A stretch of 46,191 nt of DNA. Origin: an archaeon HR01. GTDB lineage: Archaea > Thermoproteota > Nitrososphaeria_A > Caldarchaeales > Caldarchaeaceae. The notes beneath the pieces are model-generated. The model saw only the letters and a program-made list of their open reading frames with translations, was not told the origin of the DNA and did no database searches. Shown here piece after piece: positions 38,001-46,191 of the stretch. The stretch is from assembly GCA_002898355.1 (NCBI GenBank), contig BEHD01000004.1:70540-116730 (forward strand), read 5' to 3'. Positions within the stretch are counted from its first letter, which is position 1; each line of letters opens with the position of its first letter. The position numbers were made by a program, and so were the translations under genes.

Positions 38001-39029
38001 TCACGGTGAGTATATACCGGCCAGCTTAGGGTAGGGTCTCGCCTCCCAGACGGCGGTCAAGCCGCAGAGATATCGGGTTAGCCTCTCAACACCTATCCCG
38101 AAACCTGCGCTGGGCGGAACCCCATCTCTCAGCATCTCCTGATACCAGCCGTACTTGGCGGGGTTTTCACCGGTCTCCCTCAGCCTCGCCAATATTTTGG
38201 AGTATTCGTACTCCCTCTCAGCGCCCGATGCGGCCTCACCAAACCCTTCAGGGTATAGGAGGTCGAAGTCACGTAGTATCCCTGGACGGGCTGGGTCCTC
38301 CCTGTCGTAAAACCCTCTCGCACCCTTCGGATAGTCGGTGATAAAGAATGGCTCGCCAATCGCCCGGGACAGCTTCTCCTCTAGGGGCCACGGTATCTCT
38401 GTGTTGGGATTGGCCTTTTCACCCATCTTCCATAGCATCTCCACAACCTCTGCATGAGTGAATCTCTTGTAGGGAGGTTTAAAGGGTCTCAGCTCCCTAC
38501 CCAGCTCCTCAAGCTCTCTATATCCATTCTCCGCCACGGATGAGATGATGTGGCTGAGAAGGTTTTCGGCGGTATGCATGGCGTCGTGATATGAAGCCTC
38601 AGCCATCTCCAAATCCAGCTGGACAAACTCCACCAGATGCCTGCCAGTATACGCCGAGTCCAAAGGCTCAAGCCGGATGTTAGGTGAGAAGAAATAGATT
38701 TTAGGTATTCCTGAAACAAGCATCTGCTTGTATAGTATGGCACTGCTCATCACCTTATACTCCCTACCATAGAAATCCACGGTGGCCTGTTTCGCACCCC
38801 TAATCCCCGGGTCTGTGACAGGCCCTATTATCGGTGGAAGCATTTCTAGGAAACCCTGGCTATCCAGCCACTCCCTCGCACTTCTGGCCGCCAGAGCCTG
38901 TATCCTTAGAACTAGCTTCATCCGTCTATCCCTCACAAGCCTGTATGACCTCTCCAGGGTCTGGGCTAAAGTTTCCAACATCTCTTTCTGATTTCTAATT
39001 TTGCGATTAATAAGCATTATTACGGACAT
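38001..39029 (-). CDS. AsnRS-derived protein, probable archaeal asparagine synthetase
   Basis: A 342-residue class II synthetase catalytic core. Motif 1 region FLEMLPPIIGPVTDPG is near 61-76, motif 2 NIRLEPLDSAYTGRHLVEFVQLDLEM is near 117-142 and motif 3 FGIGVERLTRYLCGL is near 318-332. The N-terminal anticodon-binding OB fold of AsnRS is missing; instead there is a short helix. In Pyrococcus a protein of this build makes asparagine from aspartate (AS-AR), so I infer asparagine synthesis rather than tRNA charging. Start M1 at 39029 is the longest; M5 is an alternative. It overlaps no neighbour and is 10 nt upstream of the FMN protein gene. Confidence 0.78.
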   Translation of the reverse strand: MSVIMLINRKIRNQKEMLETLAQTLERSYRLVRDRRMKLVLRIQALAARSAREWLDSQGFLEMLPPIIGPVTDPGIRGAKQATVDFYGREYKVMSSAILYKQMLVSGIPKIYFFSPNIRLEPLDSAYTGRHLVEFVQLDLEMAEASYHDAMHTAENLLSHIISSVAENGYRELEELGRELRPFKPPYKRFTHAEVVEMLWKMGEKANPNTEIPWPLEEKLSRAIGEPFFITDYPKGARGFYDREDPARPGILRDFDLLYPEGFGEAASGAEREYEYSKILARLRETGENPAKYGWYQEMLRDGVPPSAGFGIGVERLTRYLCGLTAVWEARPYPKLAGIYSP

Positions 39030-39104
39030 ACTCGGGTATCTTTGTCTAAATGACGCATAACCCTATATTATTTGGTAATCTTGACATATTTAAGTCAGGG
39101 AATT

Positions 39105-40007
39105 TCACCCATCAATCCCGAACTCCTCTTGGAGGATGGGGATTATCTTCGAGAGCTTTTTGCATCCCTCAACCGGGTCTGGGGCTATTGGGTGGCCGAA
39201 GCATATGTGGGAGACGCCGGCCCTCAACAGTCTAGCGGCCTTCTCCAGTATGTCGTCCACCGAGCCGTAGACGGCGAAGCATTCCAAGACCCTCCTCCTC
39301 ACCCTGTCATCATCCCTGGCCAGGTCTTCAACGGTCAGGCCTGCAAATTTCATCATAGGCGAGCCGTCGACAAGTTCAACAACATACCTCTTCAACTCCT
39401 TGTAAAACAGGCTCCAAACCATGTCCGGGTCATCCGATAAAAACGTGAAGGGTCTTGCCACAAGCTCCTTATCCTTCCCACCAGCCTCATCCAGGGTTCT
39501 CCGCATCTCGGATGCGTATCCGGGGTTTGCAAGGTTGTCAACCACTATGCCAGTCACCTCAGCCACCCTTGATGCAGCCTTGGCGAGAATCGGGCCGCTG
39601 GTCCCGACGTATATTATGGGGTTGAAAGGCCTGGCCCACGTTATCCTCCTTAGCTCAGCCACCGTCTCCACGACCTTCCCAACCACATCCCTAATTGACG
39701 CCCTTCCAGTATAGGCTCCACGTGAGATACCTAGGACAGCTCCCGGCCCGATTGATTGCAGGTAGGCCAGAAACCTAGCGTTGACCGATGGGGTGTAGAG
39801 GTTTGCTGGGACAGTTACAGGCCCCAGCAAGACATTTTTTACATGGGATGCTACGATGAAGGAGGTCCCCCACGCAGGCCTATACGGAGTATGCTCGTAA
39901 AACTGCATGGAGTAGAAGCCTGCACCATCCACAACCCTGGCTATGGATAGATATGTCTCAACTTGTTTATCACCCTCCAAGACAACGCTGAACCGCACCA
40001 CAGTCAA
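39105..40007 (-). CDS. F420-dependent luciferase-like (LLM) oxidoreductase
   Basis: A 300-residue TIM-barrel oxidoreductase of the luciferase-like family, resembling methylene-tetrahydromethanopterin reductase (Mer): RFSVVLEGDKQVETYLSIARVVDGAGFYSMQFYEH at the start, LLGPVTVPANLYTPSVNARFLAYLQSIGPGAVLGISRGAY near 61-98, and the cofactor strand PIIYVGTSGPILAKAASRVAEVTGIVVDN near 129-157. Substrate unknown. A short TATA-like segment lies upstream in the 32-bp gap. It is downstream of the archaellum genes but probably not part of that operon. Confidence 0.8.
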   Translation of the reverse strand: MTVVRFSVVLEGDKQVETYLSIARVVDGAGFYSMQFYEHTPYRPAWGTSFIVASHVKNVLLGPVTVPANLYTPSVNARFLAYLQSIGPGAVLGISRGAYTGRASIRDVVGKVVETVAELRRITWARPFNPIIYVGTSGPILAKAASRVAEVTGIVVDNLANPGYASEMRRTLDEAGGKDKELVARPFTFLSDDPDMVWSLFYKELKRYVVELVDGSPMMKFAGLTVEDLARDDDRVRRRVLECFAVYGSVDDILEKAARLLRAGVSHICFGHPIAPDPVEGCKKLSKIIPILQEEFGIDG

Positions 40008-40039
40008 CCCACCAAATATCTTGGTGGATACAAAAAGTT

Positions 40040-40528
40040 TTACCTGGAGACCTCCACCTGCTTTGAGATAAGCCTTGAAAGCTCTTTCTTCAACTCCTCG
40101 GCTAGGGTTAAGAACTCCTGTGCCTCAGCCTCCAAAACAGCGTCAACATCCACCACCACCTCCTCCCCCCTAGGTTCCGATGTTTTAGCCTGCTGGGGTT
40201 TCTTCAGCTGGGCGTCAAGCATCTTGAGTATCTCATCTATTTTTGTGATGCGTTCCTCTATTGCAGCCGTCTGGGGCTTCTGCCCCTCAACCACCACAGT
40301 CTTCACGGTAGGTGATGGAGGCTGTGTCAGAACCCGTCTTGGATTTGGGGGAGGCCTTGGCGGCGCCTGTGATGCAAACCTCCTCTCAGCCCACAGAATC
40401 AATACTGTGTAGAGTATCACAACCCCAACCACTATAGAAGTAAGAAAGATGTTGTCAGGTCCTCCCTGGGGGATGAGGGCGATTTTACCAGCGCCAGCCG
40501 TAGCATGCATATCATCCACCTCCGGCAA
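40040..40528 (-). CDS. ArlX-like membrane coiled-coil protein
   Basis: A 162-residue protein with one membrane helix (about residues 27-46), a Pro-rich linker (55-75) and a C-terminal coiled coil (90-160). Its build recalls crenarchaeal ArlX (FlaX), the scaffold ring around the archaellum motor, which also has one membrane helix and a long coiled coil. It overlaps the arlJ stop by 17 nt, so it belongs to the archaellum operon, but it stands after arlJ rather than beside arlB as in Sulfolobus. No sequence similarity to ArlX can be shown by eye. Confidence 0.6.
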   Translation of the reverse strand: MPEVDDMHATAGAGKIALIPQGGPDNIFLTSIVVGVVILYTVLILWAERRFASQAPPRPPPNPRRVLTQPPSPTVKTVVVEGQKPQTAAIEERITKIDEILKMLDAQLKKPQQAKTSEPRGEEVVVDVDAVLEAEAQEFLTLAEELKKELSRLISKQVEVSR

Positions 40529-42020
40529 GTCCTGAGATCGACTCTGTCAGACGGCTGAATGACGAGAGTATGTTGTGGCTGACCGTGGACATAGCTAGGA
40601 ATGTAACTCCTCCGACCAGGAGTAGCAGCCCAAAGTAAAAAGTGAATGTGAAGACCGAGTCTCCGTCGGCGAGCAGGATATTAACTGATGTAATGAATGA
40701 GATTCCCACCAAGATTATGTAGAAGTAATCGGTTGCAAGCGATACGTCCAAGGGATTTATCAGAACTATCCTCACCGCAAGCAGTGACGCAATATCTGAG
40801 ATGATTTCCATTAACGTACCCATCAATGCGAGAATAGCTGCTAGTGTTGCGTGGAGGGGGACGGACATCCACTTGAGGGATGAGGTGACCTGCCTCCGCC
40901 TCTTATCCATGGCAAGCGTATAAGCTACATAATCGCTCAGTATTCCACCTGTCTCCGAGGGCTTACTTCCAGCCTCCAGCATCTCACCCATCATCCTTAA
41001 AATCCTGTGTCCAAGGTTGCTCAACGTCTCAACACCGAGCATTTTTAGGGATAGGGCGTGGTTGATACCGGCCCGAACCCTCACCTCCATCCTAGCCAGT
41101 AGATTGTTGAGGGGGCCGAAGTCGTTGAGGAGCATAAGCTTCGAGGCTGACCTGAGGGAGCCGGAGACAGCTATATAGTCTCCCAAACTCCTGATGAGGA
41201 TGGAGAGGCTCTCCTCAATATTCCCCACTTTCTTATGCCATCTCCTCCCTAGGAATCCGTGAATTAAGACTGGTCCGCCACCTAAGGCGCTGTAGAAGAG
41301 TATTGAGAAGCCCCGGTTTTCCAACGGATTTGGGTAGACGAACTTAAAAGCCAGTGTAAAGAATGAGAGGATTAGCAGGGGTATGGTCAGCCTTTCCAAG
41401 ATATAGAGAGACTCGGGCCGTGTTGCCTCCCTGTGAAAAAGCCTACGCCTGAGATTTGTAGTCAAAAAAAGAAGTGAAGAGGAGGAGAGTGTGGACAGGA
41501 TTACGGCAGCGGATATCTCCAGAATCTCAGAGGGGTCTGAGGTGCCGAAAATAATGGATATCAGGAGGAATGAGACAGCCAGCAGTGAAGTCGTGCTAAG
41601 AAGTGTCGTATAGGCCTCCACGATTCTCTTCAGCTTCTCCAAATTCTTCTCAAACTCTACCTGCGATAGGGCAAGATATTTCTGAAACTCTATCTTGGCG
41701 AAGTCCTTTACCGAGACACCGGCCTTAACCGCGTAATCAAGCCTTTTGAAAAGCTCGCTCACTAACCTGTTGCCCGAGTTTTTGACGATGTGTTGGAGGG
41801 ATTCGCTATGTCCATAGCCCCACCGCCTCATAAGGTCAAGGGCCTCCCTAACAGTCTTTGTTATACCGGCTAAACTGTGTTCAGCGTCGGCCATGACTCT
41901 CAGAATACTGTTCAGGGACATCTGTGAAGCTCCGAGGCAAGACATGTAGAGTATTATGTTGGTGTAGGGTGATTCGCCTTCAAAAGCATTGATGACCCTC
42001 GAAATCAGCGTCTTAGCCAT
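40512..42020 (-). CDS. arlJ: Archaellum membrane platform protein ArlJ (FlaJ)
   Basis: A 502-residue polytopic membrane protein with a cytoplasmic segment (about 20-140), a pair of membrane helices (145-195), a further pair (210-260), a large cytoplasmic loop (260-380) with SGSLRSASKLM and KPSETGGILSDYVAY, and three C-terminal helices (390-490). This matches ArlJ/TadC-type platform proteins. It starts within the arlI stop region (16-nt overlap). It anchors the ArlI motor. Confidence 0.9.
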   Translation of the reverse strand: MAKTLISRVINAFEGESPYTNIILYMSCLGASQMSLNSILRVMADAEHSLAGITKTVREALDLMRRWGYGHSESLQHIVKNSGNRLVSELFKRLDYAVKAGVSVKDFAKIEFQKYLALSQVEFEKNLEKLKRIVEAYTTLLSTTSLLAVSFLLISIIFGTSDPSEILEISAAVILSTLSSSSLLFLTTNLRRRLFHREATRPESLYILERLTIPLLILSFFTLAFKFVYPNPLENRGFSILFYSALGGGPVLIHGFLGRRWHKKVGNIEESLSILIRSLGDYIAVSGSLRSASKLMLLNDFGPLNNLLARMEVRVRAGINHALSLKMLGVETLSNLGHRILRMMGEMLEAGSKPSETGGILSDYVAYTLAMDKRRRQVTSSLKWMSVPLHATLAAILALMGTLMEIISDIASLLAVRIVLINPLDVSLATDYFYIILVGISFITSVNILLADGDSVFTFTFYFGLLLLVGGVTFLAMSTVSHNILSSFSRLTESISGLAGGG

Positions 42021-43702
42021 ATCTTCTCACCGCCCTCAATCCTCTCCAGTGTTTTTTCAGTACCTACCTCGTAAGCCAGCTTAACCATATTCCAGACCTC
42101 ATCATATGATAGAGCACCCTTCTCCAGCATCAGCTCCAAGATCCTAGCCCTCCTAGACAACTCCTCGTACACCTTTCTGACGTTTCTACTGGAGAGCCCC
42201 ATCATCGTCAGGATCTTATTCTCCAGGAGGTAGCTGTTGCCCTCCCCCCTAAACTCGTGGAGATCCCTTACAGAGTCCCAGGAGAAGAGCTCGATATAGT
42301 CGAACCTTTTGGAGCTGGGGTCGTATCCCACGATCTCGTTAATGCTTAGGAACCTCCGCTCAACCCTTCCGGTCTCCGGGATTCTGACAGCGCTCTGGAT
42401 AACAACGGCGTTTAGAATGTCTATGTAGGTCTTGGGTATGTTTATTGGGTCTCCGGTTAGCCTCTGGATAAGCTTCTCCACCGAGCCTGCGTGGAACGTG
42501 GACAAGACCATGTGGCCGGTTTGGATGGCTTGGAAAGCCACCGATGCCTCCTGACCTCTGATCTCCCCTACTATGATCGTGTTGGGCCTCTGACGGAGCG
42601 CCGCCTTCAGTAGCTCGAAGAGTGTTATCTCCCCGCCTCCACCCTCACCTGGCCGGGTTACCTCTCTAACCCAGTTGTCATGTGGGACAACTATCTCGGG
42701 GGTGTCTTCTATGCTTACAATCTTGGACTTCGGGTTTAGAAATACGCTTGCAGCCCTTAACGCCGTGGTTTTTCCCGACGCCGTCTCACCACAGAACCAT
42801 ACGCTCATTCCATACTCCATGAGAAGCCAGAGATAGGCGGCCTCCAGCGAGCTGAGGGTCTTCCAAGAGATCAGCTCTAAAATGCTGACAGGCTTCTCGG
42901 AGAATTTTCTGATGGTGAAGTTACTTCCACGCCTACTAATATCACTTCCGTAGACTATGTTGATTCTCGAGCCGTCGGGCAGGGAGGCGTCAACTATCGG
43001 TCTCCTATAATTGACCTGGTTGCCTATCTTCTCCGATAGCTTTAGGACGAACCGGTCCAGATCTTCCGGCTCCCTGAAGACTATGTTGGATTCGCAGCTC
43101 CCGAATATTTTGTGTTCGACGAAGAGGGGGCCGACGCCGTCGCAGGATATGTCCTCTATATACGGGTCTCTGAGCAGTGGCTCCAAGACACCCATATACA
43201 CCTTATCCAGGATGAGGGCGTAGCTGGCAGCTTCTGCCGTGTAGCTGTTCATGCGGATGGCGGTCGGAGTCCCCCTCCTGGATACAACCAAGTATTCGAA
43301 ATCCTCCAGTGCATCGTCAAGGACTACGAGCGTATCCAGAACCTCCCTCAAAATTTTTTCCTGCTCCTCCTTAGTTTCAAAATCTTTATGCACGCCTAAA
43401 TGGGGCGCTATCAAGGTTTCGAGAATATGGACAATCTCCCCGGGAACATCTACAGCTGGGTTTACCGCCGTATAGAGTGACCTCTCCCTACCCCGGGACC
43501 TGATATGGATGAATAGAGACCGTCCAACAGGGTAGACTATGTTGAACTCCCTCTGATTTCTCAACTGCCTTGAAAGAGTCTCAAGATAGACTAGGCTGTT
43601 TCTTACCTGGGGTTCCAGGCTGAGAACGTACTTCCTCAGATGCTGCTCCCGACTCAGGACCCGTGGAGGTATCCCTGACATTGTGATGGTCTGGGATGAC
43701 AT
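42005..43702 (-). CDS. arlI: Archaellum motor ATPase ArlI (FlaI)
   Basis: A 565-residue secretion-type ATPase. Walker A GETASGKTTA is near 307-316, the Asp box SIEDTPEIVVPHDNW near 334-348, Walker B TIIVGEIRGQEA near 377-388, and the His box GHMVLSTFHAGSVEKLIQRL near 395-415. The N-terminal part YMGVLEPLLRDPYIEDISCDGVGPLFVEH is standard for the family. It powers archaellum assembly and rotation. One base overlaps with arlH upstream. Confidence 0.95.
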   Translation of the reverse strand: MSSQTITMSGIPPRVLSREQHLRKYVLSLEPQVRNSLVYLETLSRQLRNQREFNIVYPVGRSLFIHIRSRGRERSLYTAVNPAVDVPGEIVHILETLIAPHLGVHKDFETKEEQEKILREVLDTLVVLDDALEDFEYLVVSRRGTPTAIRMNSYTAEAASYALILDKVYMGVLEPLLRDPYIEDISCDGVGPLFVEHKIFGSCESNIVFREPEDLDRFVLKLSEKIGNQVNYRRPIVDASLPDGSRINIVYGSDISRRGSNFTIRKFSEKPVSILELISWKTLSSLEAAYLWLLMEYGMSVWFCGETASGKTTALRAASVFLNPKSKIVSIEDTPEIVVPHDNWVREVTRPGEGGGGEITLFELLKAALRQRPNTIIVGEIRGQEASVAFQAIQTGHMVLSTFHAGSVEKLIQRLTGDPINIPKTYIDILNAVVIQSAVRIPETGRVERRFLSINEIVGYDPSSKRFDYIELFSWDSVRDLHEFRGEGNSYLLENKILTMMGLSSRNVRKVYEELSRRARILELMLEKGALSYDEVWNMVKLAYEVGTEKTLERIEGGEKIWLRR

Positions 43703-44409
43703 TATGCCTTCGCCTGCGAAAATGGGAGAACACGAATCCCGAAGACCTGGTCTATCTCGAAGGCTATCATTAGGCCGCTCTTCTCAGCCCCCTTCTGTTT
43801 CAGAACCTGGAGAATTCTGACTATCCTATCCCCCATCTCCTTGATGGATAATATGAAATGGATGTCTGAGATCGACCTCAACCTCAGAAACATGTCCTGC
43901 TCTATAGCGTGGGTATGAATGGTCAGGATTACTGTTTTCTCATATCTGTCGACTATGTTTCTCAGATGTGTGAAAAAGTTGAGGATATTATTCGGAGTGG
44001 TGTTGGTGAGGAGGTATGTCATAGAGTCTATCACGAACAGCTCTGTGTCGTTCCTTTTCTCGATGAATGAACCGATTAGGCCGAGAATGCGTTTTGAATC
44101 GCTGGAACTCCACATCGTGTTTTTAACATGCATCTCAGCTATCTTCAACTGCCCCATGTTGATGAAATGTGTTACATCCCAGGACAGGTTCTTCATGCTC
44201 TCCCTCAGACCACGAAAGCTTGTCTCAGTCGTCACAAAGTAGCAGCTGAAGCCATCTTTTAATGCGCCGTAGCAATACTGCATCGAGACCACAGATTTCC
44301 CCGAATCATTAGGGCCCTCTATCAGGAATAGGGCTGGTGTGCTTATGGGGCCTACCTTACGGTCGAGCTCGCTGTTGTAGCTCTTAAATGCCCTACCATT
44401 CTCCCTCAT
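43702..44409 (-). CDS. arlH: Archaellum regulatory ATP-binding protein ArlH (FlaH)
   Basis: A 235-residue RecA/KaiC-fold protein. Walker A is GPNDSGKSV near 35-43, Walker B is ELFVIDSMTYL near 122-132, and the flanking LFLIEGPND and FVTTETSFRGLRESMKNL fit FlaH. ArlH binds ATP and regulates ArlI in the motor complex. The start overlaps arlF by 4 nt. Confidence 0.92.
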   Translation of the reverse strand: MRENGRAFKSYNSELDRKVGPISTPALFLIEGPNDSGKSVVSMQYCYGALKDGFSCYFVTTETSFRGLRESMKNLSWDVTHFINMGQLKIAEMHVKNTMWSSSDSKRILGLIGSFIEKRNDTELFVIDSMTYLLTNTTPNNILNFFTHLRNIVDRYEKTVILTIHTHAIEQDMFLRLRSISDIHFILSIKEMGDRIVRILQVLKQKGAEKSGLMIAFEIDQVFGIRVLPFSQAKA

Positions 44410-44912
44410 GTAACCACCACCAGTTTGGCTAGGATAGGGACTGATGCGTTAGGCGCTCTACTCAGCCTCAACTCCGCGACGAGCGTTTCTCCAATATTCC
44501 ACACGCCAGCCATACCCGTGGATATGTCAATAGGGTCCAAAAGCTCCGCTGGATAGTCCCCAGTTTTTACACCGGCTATCCTCCATCCCGGCCCCTCTCC
44601 GTTGGGGCTGTACCTTAAGAGCTCATATTCTACAGAGCCAGCCATATCTACATAGGTTACGACAAGGTCTGAATAGTTAAGCATCCCCACGCTCACATCC
44701 TTAGAGCTGTGGTTACGGATTTCGGCGAAGACAGTATTGCTGTTGACACCCACTATGTCAACATGGAAAAATAGGGCCCTCTCTATCCTAGAGCTTATGG
44801 GCAGAGATATCGATGTCTCCAGAAATGTTGAAGTCATTAAAACCATTTCAAGGATTATGAAAGCCGTAAACCATAGTCCCACTACCACAGACACGCCCGA
44901 CATATCGCTCAC
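44406..44912 (-). CDS. arlF: Archaellum stator subunit ArlF (FlaF)
   Basis: A 168-residue protein with one N-terminal membrane helix (about 10-30) followed by a beta-sandwich domain (VDIVGVNSNTVFAEIRNHSSKDVSVGMLNYSDLVVTYVD and WNIGETLVAELRL), the build of ArlF and ArlG. I assign it ArlF from position (between the other such protein and arlH), as in the Sulfolobus order G, F, H, I, J. The beta domain sits outside and contacts the S-layer. Confidence 0.75.
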   Translation of the reverse strand: MSDMSGVSVVVGLWFTAFIILEMVLMTSTFLETSISLPISSRIERALFFHVDIVGVNSNTVFAEIRNHSSKDVSVGMLNYSDLVVTYVDMAGSVEYELLRYSPNGEGPGWRIAGVKTGDYPAELLDPIDISTGMAGVWNIGETLVAELRLSRAPNASVPILAKLVVVT

Positions 44913-45388
44913 CCGACTGAGAAGAGATACTCAGCCCTAGTCTGGCCTACCACCAGCCTGGCCACATACTCTCCAGATGGCAGGGGTTCTGTCAAGGCGG
45001 CGTAGATCACTATTGTCTCGCCTCTACTCCAAACTCCATCACCGTTGATATCGTATGCGATACTGTAGTTCCACCCCGGCGGAGTATTCGAATATCTAAG
45101 GTATTGGTAGGTTCTACGACCTATGAGGAACAGGTCTGAAGATTTTAAGACTCCAGGGCTAATATCTCCTTCCCCGGTGTTCTTAGCCCATATGACGACA
45201 CCATCACTGGCCACAGCGAATATTATGGTGACGTCATTCTGTATCGATTCCTTCAGACGGTTTAACCTCATTTTCTCAGCTTGCTGGATATCCTGAAACG
45301 CAGCCATTATGGTAGTTGAGAAGAATGATACCGCCAGGAGTACTGTGATGATGAAGATAGACTCCACAACGATGTATTCTCCGGCCAT
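44909..45388 (-). CDS. arlG: Archaellum stator subunit ArlG (FlaG)
   Basis: A 159-residue protein with an N-terminal membrane helix (about 5-28), a helical stretch and a beta-rich domain (DVTIIFAVASDGVVIWAKNTGEGDI, SSDLFLIG, GVWSRGETIVIYAAL). It pairs with the ArlF-like gene, overlapping it by 4 nt. DINGDGVWSRGE near residues 113-124 looks like a calcium-binding loop. The G versus F assignment relies on gene order. Confidence 0.72.
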   Translation of the reverse strand: MAGEYIVVESIFIITVLLAVSFFSTTIMAAFQDIQQAEKMRLNRLKESIQNDVTIIFAVASDGVVIWAKNTGEGDISPGVLKSSDLFLIGRRTYQYLRYSNTPPGWNYSIAYDINGDGVWSRGETIVIYAALTEPLPSGEYVARLVVGQTRAEYLFSVG

Positions 45389-46021
45389 CTAGCCTCCACC
45401 CCCACCCCATCCCTTCAGCTCTAGAAACCTTCGTATCGGCTCGTAGGCAAATAGCAAAACAGTGATAAAGGAGTCGTCGGAGTCTCTGGCTATCTTTGAT
45501 ATCAGATACATCACGGTTATAATATCTGTTATGGCCGGCGGATTTCTCTGCGGGGAGAGGGGCTTTAGACCCAGCTCAGGACTTGTGAGAAAAGCCATCG
45601 CCTCCCTGATAATCTCGGCCAGCTCCTTATCCAGCAAATTTTTCCATGTAAGTAAATTGATGAGGCTCTGCAGCTGTTCACGGCCAACCAAGAGAATCAT
45701 GAGATTAACTGCGGTTAGGACGTTGACGAACCTGTTGAGACTACCGTAGGACCCAAAACTCCTATCTTCACGCTCCAATCTTGCTCTAGCATCATTTTGG
45801 CCACCAGCTTCCCGGAACTCCTCTCTCCTCTGGGTAACGTTTTTGCCCTCGCTGTAACTGGCGTCAGAGAAGATCAGGTTGAATGGGTTCTCAACAGAAT
45901 TGATTAGACCCCTTACATCCAGAAGTGTCTTCTCCAACGGGTCTTTGAGCTTTTTAAACTCCTCCTCCAACTGCTTCAGCCGTTTATCCAAGACACCCGA
46001 AGACGAGGGAGATTCCTCCAC
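45389..46021 (-). CDS. ArlCDE-like archaellum accessory protein
   Basis: A 210-residue soluble protein at the head of the archaellum unit, ending directly before arlG. The N-terminal helix KRLKQLEEEFKKLKDPLEKTL and the ENPFN segment near residue 46, then a charged disordered linker (60-90), then a helical domain (SLNRFVNVLTAVNLMILLVGREQLQSLINLL, residues 94-124) recall the ArlC/D/E family that links the motor to chemotaxis. The match is partial. The GTG start follows GGGGTGA, a good ribosome-binding site, 8 nt away. The archaellin gene is not seen in the window. Confidence 0.5.
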   Translation of the reverse strand: MEESPSSSGVLDKRLKQLEEEFKKLKDPLEKTLLDVRGLINSVENPFNLIFSDASYSEGKNVTQRREEFREAGGQNDARARLEREDRSFGSYGSLNRFVNVLTAVNLMILLVGREQLQSLINLLTWKNLLDKELAEIIREAMAFLTSPELGLKPLSPQRNPPAITDIITVMYLISKIARDSDDSFITVLLFAYEPIRRFLELKGWGGGGG

Positions 46022-46163
46022 CCACTTTCACCCCATGTCCTATTCAGGCTTTGTGTAGCAATAATATAAATCTCTTACTAGAATAATTTTGAAATCTTAT
46101 TCATGTCTGATTTTTGTCTGAAAAAACTTATCTGCAGGAGGTTGAATATAAGCTTGAGGAAAA
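46022..46163. promoter_or_regulatory. Upstream region of the archaellum operon
   Basis: AT-rich DNA. On the minus strand a TATA-like stretch (TTTATATTATT) near 46059-46070 is about 45 nt before the GTG at 46021, leaving a leader of about 20 nt that contains GGGGTGA. On the plus strand, GAATATAAG near 46144-46152 and GAGGA at 46156-46160 precede a possible start codon at 46164. Confidence 0.4.
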
Positions 46164-46191
46164 ATGCGGTGGAACAACAAGGCGGCAAAAC
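46164..46191 (+). CDS. Possible start of a gene cut by the window edge
   Basis: An ATG at 46164 is preceded by GAGGA at a spacing of 3-5 nt and begins the basic peptide MRWNNKAAK before the window ends. A short positively charged start is found in archaellins and other class III signal peptides, and this gene would be divergent from the archaellum operon, but nine codons cannot identify it. Confidence 0.25.

Noticed and set aside
38001-39029. Reading as a working asparaginyl-tRNA synthetase
   Set aside because: The anticodon-binding OB fold is absent, so tRNA charging is unlikely.

Overview
The window reads as a chromosome segment of a thermophilic archaeon of the Aigarchaeota (Caldarchaeales), most likely Candidatus Caldiarchaeum subterraneum or a close relative. 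The main reason is the compact ubiquitin-like cluster at 22.9-27.0 kb (JAMM/Rpn11-like protease, ubiquitin-like modifier, E2, E1 and small RING protein), which matches the arrangement known from that lineage. Archaeal translation genes (L39e, L31e, aIF6, aIF2-beta, EndA), Cdv/ESCRT division genes, an archaellum operon and TATA boxes about 26-27 nt before start codons agree with this. Genes are dense on both strands and many overlap. No gap exceeds 300 bases: the longest are 10088-10288 and 46022-46163. I saw no tRNA, rRNA, CRISPR array or insertion sequence.

Layout. 0-1.3 kb: 3' part of an Lhr-type helicase. 1.3-4.4 kb (minus): a three-gene set of a short SMC-like ATPase, a kleisin-like protein and a MAGE/Nse3-like winged-helix protein, which I read as an archaeal relative of Smc5/6-Nse4-Nse3. 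4.5-7.6 kb: L39e, L31e, aIF6, prefoldin alpha, FtsY, DUF4443 regulator. 7.7-10.1 kb: class II HMG-CoA reductase, then MazG-like, DUF424 and aIF2-beta on the minus strand. 10.3-13 kb: SAH hydrolase and an RPA-like protein. 13-17 kb: EtfB, EtfA and a FixC-FixX fusion. 17-18.6 kb: rhodanese and a lipoyl-carrier/TusA-like fusion. 18.6-22 kb (minus): EndA, DUF47, GlyRS and a four-helix membrane protein with a C-terminal RING. 22.1-27 kb: ubiquitin region with three coiled-coil proteins of unknown role. 27-29.6 kb (minus): DUF35, thiolase-like protein and HMG-CoA synthase. 29.8-32.2 kb: Lrp regulator, CdvC (Vps4) and convergent CdvB (ESCRT-III). 32.3-40 kb: zinc-finger protein, MobA/MocA-like transferase, HTH regulator with an EF-hand tail, GlmS, EVE protein, glutamate-synthase-like FMN protein, an AsnRS-derived asparagine synthetase candidate and an F420-type oxidoreductase. 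40-46 kb (minus): archaellum operon (ArlCDE-like, G, F, H, I, J and an ArlX-like membrane protein).

How the genes fit together. The modifier is exposed by the JAMM protease, activated by E1, passed to E2 and delivered by RING proteins. Two RINGs with identical zinc-ligand spacing are present, one soluble and one membrane-anchored. That spacing is also the one I recall for the Nse1 variant RING, and Nse3-like and Nse4-like genes lie 20 kb away, so the window may hold the parts list of an archaeal Smc5/6-type complex with a RING partner. HMG-CoA synthase, the thiolase-like protein, DUF35 and HMG-CoA reductase serve the mevalonate pathway for isoprenoid lipids. The Etf genes suggest electron bifurcation or quinone reduction, and the rhodanese plus lipoyl/TusA fusion suggest persulfide handling. 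All functional statements rest on reading protein motifs by eye; no database search was run.
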